This document shows, in pieces, positions 33,716 to 40,627 of a DNA stretch of 64,000 nucleotides. The stretch spans positions 248,001 through 312,000 of the forward strand of contig NZ_QLTT01000011.1 in NCBI RefSeq assembly GCF_003269295.1. Reading direction: 5' to 3'. The notes beneath the pieces were generated by a model that saw only the letters and a program-made list of their open reading frames with translations, did not search any database and had not been told where the DNA came from. Source of the DNA: Lentzea atacamensis. Lineage in GTDB: Bacteria > Actinomycetota > Actinomycetes > Mycobacteriales > Pseudonocardiaceae. The translations under genes and the position numbers were made by a program. How positions within the stretch are numbered: position 1 is the stretch's first letter; each line of letters starts with the position of its first letter.

Positions 33716-35872
33716 TCAGGCCGTCAGCAGGGTGCGGAGCTGGGTGAAGAGCTCGCTGCGGGTCGCGCAACCGAGACGGCGGCGCATCTTCGCCACGTGG
33801 TGTTCGACGGTCTTGGCGGAGATGAACAGTCGTTCGCCGATCTGTTTGTACGTCAGACCGCTCACGACCAGCTCCGCGACCTCGCGCTCACGGCCGCTGA
33901 GCGGCGTGCCGAGAAGTTCGGTCGCCACCTGGGTCTGCGCGGGTGTGTCCACAGAGGTCAGCTCACGCGCGAGCGCCAGCAGCGAGCTCATCGCGGCCCG
34001 GTCGCGGCAGCGGATCGCGGCCTGCCCGGCCAGCCGCGCACCCTCCCAGGACTGTCCGGCCGCCCACAAGCCGCGGGACGCCCGCTCGACCACCGCGACG
34101 TCGATGTCGCCTGCCAGCACGCGCAGCCACGCTCGTGCCGCGTCGGCCAGCGCGGGGTGGCTGCCCGCGAACCGGGCCAGAGCGGCGGCGTGCTGGTTGG
34201 CCTCCTGCGGTGACTCGGCGACGATGGCCGCCTGCAGGCGAGCCCAGTGCAGCGGCGCCGCCCAGAACGCCGGGCGGCCCAGGTCGTCGAGCAGCCGGTC
34301 GGCATCGGCGAGGTGCGCGGCCAGCCACGCGGGCTCGCCGACGCGGGCCGCGGCGATCGCCAGTTCTCCCAGCGGCAGCAGCACGTAGAGGTCCGTGGTG
34401 TGGTGCAGCACGGCTTCCCGTGCACGGGCCCACGAGTGGGTCAGCGCCACTACGTCACCGGCACGCCGGGCGATCGCGGCGGCCAGCGCGGCCGCGAACA
34501 GCTCGTCTCGTGGTTCGAGCAGGTCGCAGGCGTCGAGCAGGGCGCGTGCCGCGGTGAGGTTGCCCTGGCGCATGACGATCCAGGCCCGCAACAGCTGATG
34601 CCGGGGCGAGAGATGTCCGCTCAGCACCGACTCGCCGATCGAGAACTCTCCGCAGTGGAGCGCCACGACAGCGGTCAGTGCCGCCGGGTCGTCGGTGAGC
34701 AGAGCGGTCTGTCCCACCGGTTCGAGCAGTGCGGCGGCACGGGCCAGCCGGGACAGCGCGGCGGCGGGGGTGCTGGTGATCGTGTCGAGAAGCCCCTGCG
34801 CCGTCAGGTGCTGGGCACCGGCGAGCAGCGTCGGTCCGGTGACCGCCGAGGCGAGCAGGTGCTGCGCCTCAGAGAGCGCGCCGACGCCGAGCAACGCGGG
34901 AACCATCACCAGGGCGTGCTCGCCCAGCGCCGGTGCACCCAGCCATCGGTAGAGATCCACGCCACGTGCCAGCATGCCCCTGCGCGCCAGCACCGCCGCC
35001 GCGACCATGACCGCGCGCGGACGGTCGGGCGCTCGCGGATCGCCGATCACCTGGTCGGTGAAGCGCAGTGCGGTGTCGAGATCACCCGCGAGCGCCGCGG
35101 CTTCCGCCTGACGGGCCGGCATCAGCGGGGTGGGTGCGGCCGCAGTGAGGCTCAGAATGGCCTGACGCGCCAGTGGAACGAGGTCACCGGCGTCCGTGAG
35201 CAGGCCGGTCGCGAACGCGCCCTCGCACGCGCTCACGCCGACCCCGGCCGCCTTGGCGAGCAGCACCTGGCGCACCTGCTCGTCGAGGCAGTCGAGGTCG
35301 TGCCGGAACTGTTCGATCACCCCGTCCGGGATCGTCTCCTGACCGACGAGCCTGCCGTCGGCGAGCCTGCCGGTCTCGTGCAGCGCGGCGACGAACCGGT
35401 CCACCAGTGACGGAATGCCGTTGGTCTGCTCGAACAGGAAGTCGGTGAGCTCGTCGCAGGGCGGGTGACCGAGCACGTCGGCCGCGCGGGCGGCCACGGC
35501 GGCTCGGTCCAGCCTGCCGAGCACCACCGGCAGACGGCACCTGCCCAGCACCGCGCCCAACGCGCTGAGCGCGGGCGGGCGTGGCCACGGCCGGTAGGCG
35601 ACCACCAGGCGGTGCGTGCGGGCGACGGCCAGCCTGCGGAGCCGGTCGAGCGTCCCGTCGTCGAGCGCGTGCGCGTCGTCCACCAGCAGCGCGGTGGAAG
35701 TGTCCTCTGTGTACTCGCGCGCCACCGGGACACCGGCGTCGCGGTAGATGCGGGCGAGTGTTTCCAGCGTGGCGGTCTTACCGCAGCCACCGGGACCTGC
35801 GACGGCCGCGACCAGCGGTGCGTGCGGATCTGCGACGACGTCCCGGCAGAGCCGTTGTGCCGCGGACGGCAA
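33716..35872 (-). CDS. MalT/LAL-type LuxR regulator, IniR-like
   Basis: A 718-residue protein. A STAND-type ATPase domain has Walker A AGPGGCGKT (25-33), Walker B TALLVDDAHAL and a sensor-like LVVAYRPWPRP. A helical/TPR-like middle (about 240-640) follows, then a C-terminal LuxR HTH at about 654-712 (LSGREREVAELVVSGLTYKQ ... AKTVEHHVAKMRRRL). The TTG at 35872 is fixed by AAGGAG seven bases upstream. In mycobacteria a MalT-type regulator (IniR) controls iniBAC. The adjacent, convergent position here strongly suggests the same job, with an unknown ligand bound by the middle domain. Confidence 0.85.
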   Translation of the reverse strand: MPSAAQRLCRDVVADPHAPLVAAVAGPGGCGKTATLETLARIYRDAGVPVAREYTEDTSTALLVDDAHALDDGTLDRLRRLAVARTHRLVVAYRPWPRPPALSALGAVLGRCRLPVVLGRLDRAAVAARAADVLGHPPCDELTDFLFEQTNGIPSLVDRFVAALHETGRLADGRLVGQETIPDGVIEQFRHDLDCLDEQVRQVLLAKAAGVGVSACEGAFATGLLTDAGDLVPLARQAILSLTAAAPTPLMPARQAEAAALAGDLDTALRFTDQVIGDPRAPDRPRAVMVAAAVLARRGMLARGVDLYRWLGAPALGEHALVMVPALLGVGALSEAQHLLASAVTGPTLLAGAQHLTAQGLLDTITSTPAAALSRLARAAALLEPVGQTALLTDDPAALTAVVALHCGEFSIGESVLSGHLSPRHQLLRAWIVMRQGNLTAARALLDACDLLEPRDELFAAALAAAIARRAGDVVALTHSWARAREAVLHHTTDLYVLLPLGELAIAAARVGEPAWLAAHLADADRLLDDLGRPAFWAAPLHWARLQAAIVAESPQEANQHAAALARFAGSHPALADAARAWLRVLAGDIDVAVVERASRGLWAAGQSWEGARLAGQAAIRCRDRAAMSSLLALARELTSVDTPAQTQVATELLGTPLSGREREVAELVVSGLTYKQIGERLFISAKTVEHHVAKMRRRLGCATRSELFTQLRTLLTA

Positions 35873-35954
35873 TGGGGTGCTCCTTCTTCTTGATCGTTTC
35901 CCCGACGGCTCTACGGATATCGGCTGTCTGCCCAGAATCTTTAGGCTGGGATCT

Positions 35955-36806
35955 TCAGCGCGGGGCCCACTCGCTGTTCGCGCCGCACAGGATCACGCAC
36001 GGCAGCTCGCCCGGCACGTCTCCACGCAGGAAGGCCGCGAACGCCACCGCGCCCGCGGGTTCGACGGCCAGCCGGAACTCCTCCCACAGCCGGTCCCTGG
36101 CCGCGAGCAGTTCGGCATCGGACACCAGCACCGACGAAACCCGGTGCCGCTGCAGGATCTCCAGCGCCAGCGAGCCCGCCCTGGTGGCGCCGAGCGCGTC
36201 TGCCGCGACGGAGTTCACCGCGGAGTCGACGGGCTCACCTGCGGTCAGGGCGTTGTGCATCGCGCGGCAGTTCTCCGGCTCGACCGCGATGACGCGCCGC
36301 CCACCGGAGGCGAGTGCGGCACCGGCCACGAGCCCGCCGCCACCGACGGCGACACCGATCGTGTCCACTTCGGGCACGTCCTCGACGATCTCACGGGTGA
36401 CCGTCGACTGGCCCTCGATCACCTCGGGATCGTTGTACGCCTCGATGTAGGCCGGTCCGAAGTCGCGCGCGGCCGCGGCGGCCTCGGCGTAGGTGGTGCC
36501 GTGTCGGATCAGCTTGGCGCCCAGCGCTTCGATGCGGGTGGTCTTGCTCTCCGGTGCGGTCACCGGCACGAACACGGTGGCATGTGCGCCGAGCAGTTGC
36601 GCGGCCTGGGCCACGGCGATGCCGTGGTTGCCTCCGGACGCGGTCACCACCTCGGAGACGTTCAGCGACAGCAGCTTGTTGACCGCGCCGCGGATCTTGA
36701 ACGAACCCGTGAGCTGGAGGTGCTCCAGCTTGAACACGAGCGGTCGCCCGTCGACGGTCACGCGCATGACCGGGGTGCGGCGGACGTACTGCGACAACGT
36801 TCTCAT
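35955..36806 (-). CDS. PLP-dependent serine/threonine dehydratase family protein
   Basis: A 283-residue protein from the ATG at 36806: MRTLSQYVRRTPVMRV, KLEHLQLTGSFKIRGA with the PLP lysine, TASGGNHGIAVAQAAQLLG, the Gly-rich phosphate loop VGGGGLVAG and a C-terminal ILCGAN. It is a fold type II dehydratase (threonine deaminase or serine racemase-like) without the IlvA regulatory domain, so it is more likely catabolic than biosynthetic. It overlaps the DUF6584-type gene by 4 bases (ATGA) and lies 82 bases upstream of the LuxR start, same strand. Confidence 0.86.
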   Translation of the reverse strand: MRTLSQYVRRTPVMRVTVDGRPLVFKLEHLQLTGSFKIRGAVNKLLSLNVSEVVTASGGNHGIAVAQAAQLLGAHATVFVPVTAPESKTTRIEALGAKLIRHGTTYAEAAAAARDFGPAYIEAYNDPEVIEGQSTVTREIVEDVPEVDTIGVAVGGGGLVAGAALASGGRRVIAVEPENCRAMHNALTAGEPVDSAVNSVAADALGATRAGSLALEILQRHRVSSVLVSDAELLAARDRLWEEFRLAVEPAGAVAFAAFLRGDVPGELPCVILCGANSEWAPR

Positions 36807-37306
36807 GTGACCAGCTTCCACAAGAACTGCACGAGAGTCACGATGCCCAGCAGGAAGCACACCAGGACGAACGTGCCGCCGACCATCACGATCAGGCAGG
36901 CACCCCAGGACGTTTCCTCGTGCGGTGTCGCGTCCAGCTCGCGTTGCAGCTCGACCCGCGCTTCCAGGTACAGCGACGCGAGCCGGGTGCGCGCGGTCTC
37001 GGTGGGGGCCTCGTCCACGCGGCCCTGCCAGCACAGCGCGACCAGGCGGGCCTCGGCGCGGCGGTAGGCGCGTTCGAAGGCCAGCGTCTCCTCGGGGTCG
37101 CGTTCGTCGGAGAGGTAGGTCCAGCGGCCGGCTTGGGCCGGTTGGCCGAGCACGCGATAGACCTCGGCGAGGCGCTCGCGCAGATCGAGCCGGTGCGGGT
37201 AGGAGCCGACGAGGCCGGCGACGCGCTGACGTGCGCGAAGCACGTTCGCGAGGTCGCCCTGGCGCAACTCCTCGGCCGCTTTGTGGAGCGTCAGCTCTAC
37301 CGGCAT
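36803..37306 (-). CDS. DUF6584-like helical protein with C-terminal membrane helix
   Basis: A 167-residue protein. Residues 1-75 hold a TPR-like pattern (TLHKAAEELRQGD, ARQRVAGLVGSYPHRLDLRE, LAEVYRVLGQPAQAGRWTYL) typical of DUF6584 proteins, in which repeats read 'learns rank and yields'. A hydrophobic C-terminal helix (about 136-160) anchors it. Function is unknown. The ATG at 37306 is preceded closely by TAATCT on the minus strand. It is the first gene of the pair with the dehydratase and is divergent from the membrane protein at 37343. Confidence 0.65.
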   Translation of the reverse strand: MPVELTLHKAAEELRQGDLANVLRARQRVAGLVGSYPHRLDLRERLAEVYRVLGQPAQAGRWTYLSDERDPEETLAFERAYRRAEARLVALCWQGRVDEAPTETARTRLASLYLEARVELQRELDATPHEETSWGACLIVMVGGTFVLVCFLLGIVTLVQFLWKLVT

Positions 37307-37330
37307 GAAGATTAGTTTCGCAGGCAGGGC

Positions 37331-37336
37331 TAGCTT
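37331..37336 (+). promoter_or_regulatory. Candidate -10 for a leaderless membrane-protein mRNA
   Basis: TAGCTT lies 6 bases before the GTG at 37343 with no Shine-Dalgarno, so the transcript likely begins at the start codon. Confidence 0.4.
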
Positions 37337-37342
37337 TGACCC

Positions 37343-38485
37343 GTGTTCGGCCTATCGCTGCTGGTGTCCGGCCTGGCTTGGTGGCTGGGTCTGTACCTGC
37401 TCGCCCGTGATCCGCGCAAGCCGCTGATGTGGTGGGCGGGCGCGGGTTTGATCAGCTATGCGGCGGTGATCGTCGTGCCACATCCGGTGCTGGTCGGTCT
37501 ACCGGCGCTGGCCTGGACGGGTGCAATCCTGCTGCTGGTTCGTTCGCCGCTGATCCGGTGGTGGATCTTCGCGGTCGTGCCGGTGCTCGCCGTTTCGCTC
37601 TGGCTGCCGTGGATCGTGCTGCTGCCGCTGGCCGTCGCGACAGCGCTAGCCATAAGGAAACGCACTTACTTTTCACTCGTAGGAGTGATGTTCGGTCTGT
37701 CGGCTGGCGCGTTCCTGCTGGGGCTGCTGCCTGACGCGATCACGCTGCCCTCGCTCGGCTTCGACGTGGTGGTGTTCGGGATCCTGGTCGCGGTCACCGA
37801 CGCGGTCGAGGAGGGTGAGGCGATCCGCGCGGACATGGTGCGGTCCCTCGTGATCGCGGCCTTCACGGCCCTGCTGTTCGGGTCGCAGGTGGTGTTGTTC
37901 GGTGGTCCGGATCTGCTCGTCCACACGACGGTCGCGGCGGCGATCGCGGTGCAGGTGCTGGCGAACCCGCTCGCCTCGGTCGTCGACCGGCTGGCCGTGC
38001 CCGCTGTCGCGGCCGAGCGCGCCGAGCTGCGCGAGGCGGCCGATTCGTTGCCCAAGCGACGGCCGCTGGTCACCGAGGACGAGGCCGAGTTCGCGCGGCT
38101 CACCCGGAAGGCGTTGAGCCACTACGGCGATCTGGGAAAGCTCGTCGCGAGCCCGTTGATCGCTTTGACGGAACCGGGCCCGCCGCTCGATCGGGCGGCG
38201 GCGTTGAAGAATCTGCTGTTGACGAGCATTCAACGGCTCAAGCCCGCCGACGGTGATTTCGGCACGAGCGACGAATGGCGTTATTACAACGCCCTGTACT
38301 TCTACTACGTCAAGGGAATCCGCCCGTACTCGGTGCGGACCAAGCGCGAGGACCTCGACGCCGAGGACCGCCGCGCGCTGCAGTGGTTCGTGACCCAGGT
38401 GCCCGAGCGCACCCTCCACAACTGGCAGAACGCCGCCGCGCGCCTGGTCGCGGCGGACCTGATGGCAGGAGTTGGCAGCGCTTGA
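37343..38485 (+). CDS. Polytopic membrane protein with conserved soluble C-terminus
   Basis: A 380-residue protein. About eight hydrophobic helices fill residues 1-215. A soluble C-terminal domain of about 165 residues follows, with the distinctive DEWRYYNALYFYYVKGIRPY and a tail RTLHNWQNAAARLVAADL. The topology resembles sensor-type membrane proteins, but there is no kinase or HTH. I do not recognise the family. The GTG start agrees with the -10-like element immediately upstream. Confidence 0.6.
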   Translation: MFGLSLLVSGLAWWLGLYLLARDPRKPLMWWAGAGLISYAAVIVVPHPVLVGLPALAWTGAILLLVRSPLIRWWIFAVVPVLAVSLWLPWIVLLPLAVATALAIRKRTYFSLVGVMFGLSAGAFLLGLLPDAITLPSLGFDVVVFGILVAVTDAVEEGEAIRADMVRSLVIAAFTALLFGSQVVLFGGPDLLVHTTVAAAIAVQVLANPLASVVDRLAVPAVAAERAELREAADSLPKRRPLVTEDEAEFARLTRKALSHYGDLGKLVASPLIALTEPGPPLDRAAALKNLLLTSIQRLKPADGDFGTSDEWRYYNALYFYYVKGIRPYSVRTKREDLDAEDRRALQWFVTQVPERTLHNWQNAAARLVAADLMAGVGSA

Positions 38486-38523
38486 CGTGGTTCTGGCAGC
38501 GTTGACCGGGCGATCGTCGGGCC

Positions 38524-38931
38524 ATGTTGAAATTCGCCTTGAAACTCGACGGTGTCGCTTCGTTCGCTCTCGGTCTGCTGACCGTGCTGGTCCGCCCGGA
38601 GGTCGGCATGCCGGTGGGATGGCAGCTCGGGCTCGGCCTTTTCTGCGTGTTCTACGGCGTGGGCGTGTTCGCATTGGGCACCCGCGCCAACCCGGACCGC
38701 CGAATCGTCTTGCTGATCATCATCGGCAACCTGGTGTGGGGTGCGGACAGCATTCTCACGGCCGCGCTGAACTGGTTCCCGCTCACCGGTGCCGGCACCG
38801 TGATGGTCGTCGCTCAGGGCCTCGCCGTGATCGGGTTCGCGGTCCTGCAGTTCATCGCTCTTCGCTCGGCGTCTGCCGCAGGGTCCGCGAGCGACCGCGG
38901 AACTCGGCCACCGTCTCGGTCCCTCGCCTGA
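38524..38931 (+). CDS. Small four-helix membrane protein
   Basis: A 135-residue protein with four hydrophobic helices (about 8-24, 31-50, 60-78, 88-112) and a short Ser/Arg-rich tail. Function is unknown; it resembles small unannotated membrane proteins of actinomycetes. The 3' end overlaps the convergent thioesterase gene by 80 bases. Just upstream, 38475-38515, GGCAGCG-TTGAC words are directly repeated. Confidence 0.6.
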   Translation: MLKFALKLDGVASFALGLLTVLVRPEVGMPVGWQLGLGLFCVFYGVGVFALGTRANPDRRIVLLIIIGNLVWGADSILTAALNWFPLTGAGTVMVVAQGLAVIGFAVLQFIALRSASAAGSASDRGTRPPSRSLA

Positions 38932-39256
38932 CCGTGATGTCGTAGATCCCGCTGCGGCCGAACCGGGTCCGTTCCACCGCCTCCGCCACCAGCTCGTCAC
39001 CCTCGTGCACGGGCCGGATGAAGTCGATCTCGGCCGTGGCGGCGACGGTGACGGACCCGGTCCTGTTGCAGGCGCAGGCGAACGCCGTGTCCGCCAGCAG
39101 GAAGACGTACCCGCCGTGCGCGATGCCGTGGCCGTTGATCATCAGCCCGGTGACCGTCATCCGCAGCAACGCGTACCCGTCGCGCAGCTCGACCGGCGTG
39201 ATGCCGAGCGCGGTCGAGGCCTGGTCGGCGGCGAGCATCTCAGCAGGACCATTCAT
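38852..39256 (-). CDS. PaaI-type hotdog thioesterase
   Basis: A 134-residue protein from the ATG at 39256 (a GTG at 39274 is possible). The hotdog core reads GLMINGHGIAHGGYVFLLAD with the HGG and catalytic Asp of PaaI enzymes, then TAFACACN and AEIDFIRPVHEGD. PaaI hydrolyses hydroxyphenylacetyl-CoA or related aryl-CoA thioesters. No phenylacetate genes are nearby, so the substrate is open. Confidence 0.82.
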   Translation of the reverse strand: MNGPAEMLAADQASTALGITPVELRDGYALLRMTVTGLMINGHGIAHGGYVFLLADTAFACACNRTGSVTVAATAEIDFIRPVHEGDELVAEAVERTRFGRSGIYDITVRRGTETVAEFRGRSRTLRQTPSEER

Positions 39257-39323
39257 TCGTGGCAGCGTAATCACTCTGGCGGTGGTGTCACCTCGTGTTG
39301 ACCGCGCCCTACTGTCCGATTGC

Positions 39324-39335
39324 TTGATCGCTCAA
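39324..39335. promoter_or_regulatory. TTGA-N4-TCAA inverted repeat before the Cys-rich peptide gene
   Basis: TTGATCGCTCAA lies 18-29 bases before the ATG at 39353. Short TTGA/TCAA dyads occur in sites of ArsR/SmtB-type metal sensors, which would suit a metal-binding product. The match is too short to be decisive. Confidence 0.35.
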
Positions 39336-39352
39336 CGTCGGAGGTGGTCATC

Positions 39353-39418
39353 ATGGGTGGATGTTCTTGTTGCAGCTCGTGCACGGGTCCGAGCTGCGGG
39401 TGCTGCAACTCCTGCTGA
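39353..39418 (+). CDS. 21-residue cysteine-rich peptide (metallothionein-like)
   Basis: The ATG at 39353 follows GGAGGTGG at optimal spacing (7 bases). The peptide is 21 residues with eight cysteines at positions 4, 6, 7, 10, 15, 17, 18 and 21; the rest are mostly Gly and Ser. The spacing gives C-x-C-C-x2-C twice, i.e. an internal duplication of one metal-binding unit. Eight thiolates could bind soft metals such as Cu(I) or Zn(II). It does not resemble mycobacterial MymT, which is longer. A modified-peptide precursor is an alternative. Confidence 0.6.
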   Translation: MGGCSCCSSCTGPSCGCCNSC

Positions 39419-39476
39419 GCGCCCTGAGGAAACGAGGCCGGTGCGAGGTCAGCTCCTCACGCCGGCCCTCGCCTGC

Positions 39477-39884
39477 TCAGCCGGTGTGCGCCCTGGATTC
39501 AGCGGATGACTTGGCACTCATCCTCGTGACGACCAGGACGAGATTCAGCAGCGCGCCCGCGACAGCGAGAATCCCGCCGAGCCCCATGACCGGTACGACC
39601 GCCGGAATCGCCGGTCCGTCGAAGAACACGGCGGCATCGTCGTAGCGGAGCAGCAACACGAAGGCCGTCACGAGGGCGATCACGCCACCGGCCACGGCGA
39701 GAACCCGGCCGGCCACGGTGTTCCACCACGTGCACGCGTGCAGCACCACCGCGCCGGCGATGTAGACCGGCCAGCCCGGGATGCGGGTCAGCCAGAAGCT
39801 CATGCCGCCGTAGTGGGCCCAGGGCAGCATCAACGCCAGTGCGCTGCACATCAGCGCGAGACCGTACGCGATCCACTTCATCAT
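39477..39884 (-). CDS. Small polytopic membrane protein
   Basis: A 135-residue protein with four hydrophobic helices (about 5-22, 38-56, 62-82, 92-118) and polar loops containing HYGGMSF and DDAAVFFDGP. The GAGGAGC ribosome binding site before ATGATG supports the start. No family is recognised. It is convergent with the Cys-rich peptide gene, 58 bases apart. Confidence 0.65.
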   Translation of the reverse strand: MMKWIAYGLALMCSALALMLPWAHYGGMSFWLTRIPGWPVYIAGAVVLHACTWWNTVAGRVLAVAGGVIALVTAFVLLLRYDDAAVFFDGPAIPAVVPVMGLGGILAVAGALLNLVLVVTRMSAKSSAESRAHTG

Positions 39885-39982
39885 GAGCAGCTCCTCGGCC
39901 GGACTGCGACGTCGAGGAAACTCTAGGAGACCGACGCGGAGACGGAAGATCCCGCGCCGGTCTTCTGCTCAGCGGGGGGAGG

Positions 39983-40342
39983 TCAGCCGACGCACCTGGC
40001 GTAGTCGCCGCCCATCGCCGCCTCTTGTCCAGGCGTGCACGGCGATTCCGGAGTGAGGAACGAGTCAGCGTTCTGCTGAAGGAGCGCGCGCAGCGCGTTG
40101 GACATCCGGGTCGGCTCACCGCTCGCCAGCGCGTCGTTGATCTGCTGGTTGCGGTCCGCGGCTGTGGTGCACGCGACGAAGACGCCGGACATGGTCTGCT
40201 TGGGCAGCCAGTGCGCCTGGAGATCGAAGTGGCACGGCTGGATCGTCCAGTGTGGCGCGGCCTGTGCGGCGGGGACTGCGAAGAGACTGGCGAACGTGAC
40301 GGCGCAGGCGATGGCGACGGATCTTCGAACGAATCTGATCAC
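39983..40342 (-). CDS. Small secreted protein with four cysteines
   Basis: A 119-residue protein with a Sec signal peptide (about 1-28, cleavage after A-A-Q-A). The roughly 90-residue mature domain has four cysteines (near PCHFD, VACTT, SPCTPG, ARCVG), probably two disulfides. The GTG at 40342 has AGGAGAG upstream. Function is unknown. Its upstream region contains the DasR-like promoter and the U-tract terminator at 40464-40510, which could attenuate it. Confidence 0.6.
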   Translation of the reverse strand: MIRFVRRSVAIACAVTFASLFAVPAAQAAPHWTIQPCHFDLQAHWLPKQTMSGVFVACTTAADRNQQINDALASGEPTRMSNALRALLQQNADSFLTPESPCTPGQEAAMGGDYARCVG

Positions 40343-40463
40343 GGAACTCTCCTGTTTTCAGTCAGGACAACATGTCCACCCCCGCAGACGAGGTCGATGG
40401 CCGGCAGATCGCTGTTAGCGGCCGTTTGCGCATTCACCCGGTTCAGCTACCGCAGCGGGCCGG

Positions 40464-40510
40464 AAAAAAGGAGCGGTGCAGGAACGCGGGGCGCGTCGCG
40501 TTCCTGCACC
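40464..40510 (-). terminator. Intrinsic terminator with U-tract, minus strand
   Basis: GGTGCAGGAACGCG (40475-40488) and CGCGTTCCTGCACC (40497-40510) make a perfect 14-bp stem with an 8-base loop. On the minus strand GCTCC and then six T residues (40469-40464) follow. This is a near-textbook intrinsic terminator, unusual among actinobacteria. It lies about 35 bases after the start of the promoter at 40552-40580. Confidence 0.75.
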
Positions 40511-40545
40511 ACGTACAGGGAGGGGCTCGCACTCTGAGCACCTGC
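40511..40545 (-). ncRNA. Candidate small RNA or attenuated leader (5' part; continues into the terminator)
   Basis: A transcript starting about 7 bases after the minus-strand -10 (40552-40557) would begin near 40545 and end at the U-tract near 40464, giving an RNA of about 80 bases. No ribosome binding site or ORF is evident in it. It would either be a small RNA or the prematurely ended leader of the secreted-protein gene at 39983-40342. Confidence 0.4.
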
Positions 40546-40551
40546 CCAATC

Positions 40552-40580
40552 ACGGTAAGTGGCCTAGACCACAGCGTCAA
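40552..40580 (-). promoter_or_regulatory. Minus-strand promoter with DasR-like operator in its spacer
   Basis: On the minus strand TTGACG (40580-40575), a 17-base spacer, then TACCGT (40557-40552). The spacer is filled by a palindrome (AGTGGCCTAGACCACA at 40558-40573 on the plus strand). This matches the GntR/HutC-family DasR/NagR box, A(C/G)TGGTCTAGACCA(C/G)T, at 14 of 16 positions. A bound repressor would cover the promoter. The role of amino-sugar signals is inferred. Confidence 0.55.
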
Positions 40581-40582
40581 TG

Positions 40583-40592
40583 GGTCTAGACC
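40583..40592. promoter_or_regulatory. Second DasR-like core palindrome
   Basis: GGTCTAGACC is a perfect 10-base palindrome identical to the core of the DasR box. It lies about 22 bases from the first site, just beyond the -35 of the minus promoter and 23-32 bases upstream of the likely -10 of the MetE-like gene. Confidence 0.5.
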
Positions 40593-40614
40593 TCTTCTGT
40601 CTGGCGGACAGTGG

Positions 40615-40620
40615 AACAAT
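40615..40620 (+). promoter_or_regulatory. Candidate -10 for a leaderless MetE-like mRNA
   Basis: AACAAT lies 7 bases before the GTG at 40628 with no Shine-Dalgarno sequence. Confidence 0.35.
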
Positions 40621-40627
40621 TCGGCGG

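Noticed and set aside
40476..40592. A 38-codon plus-strand frame starting GTG after AAAGGAG
   Set aside because: Only 2 bases separate GGAG from GTG, and the frame runs through the terminator stem and the operators. The structure explains the sequence better.
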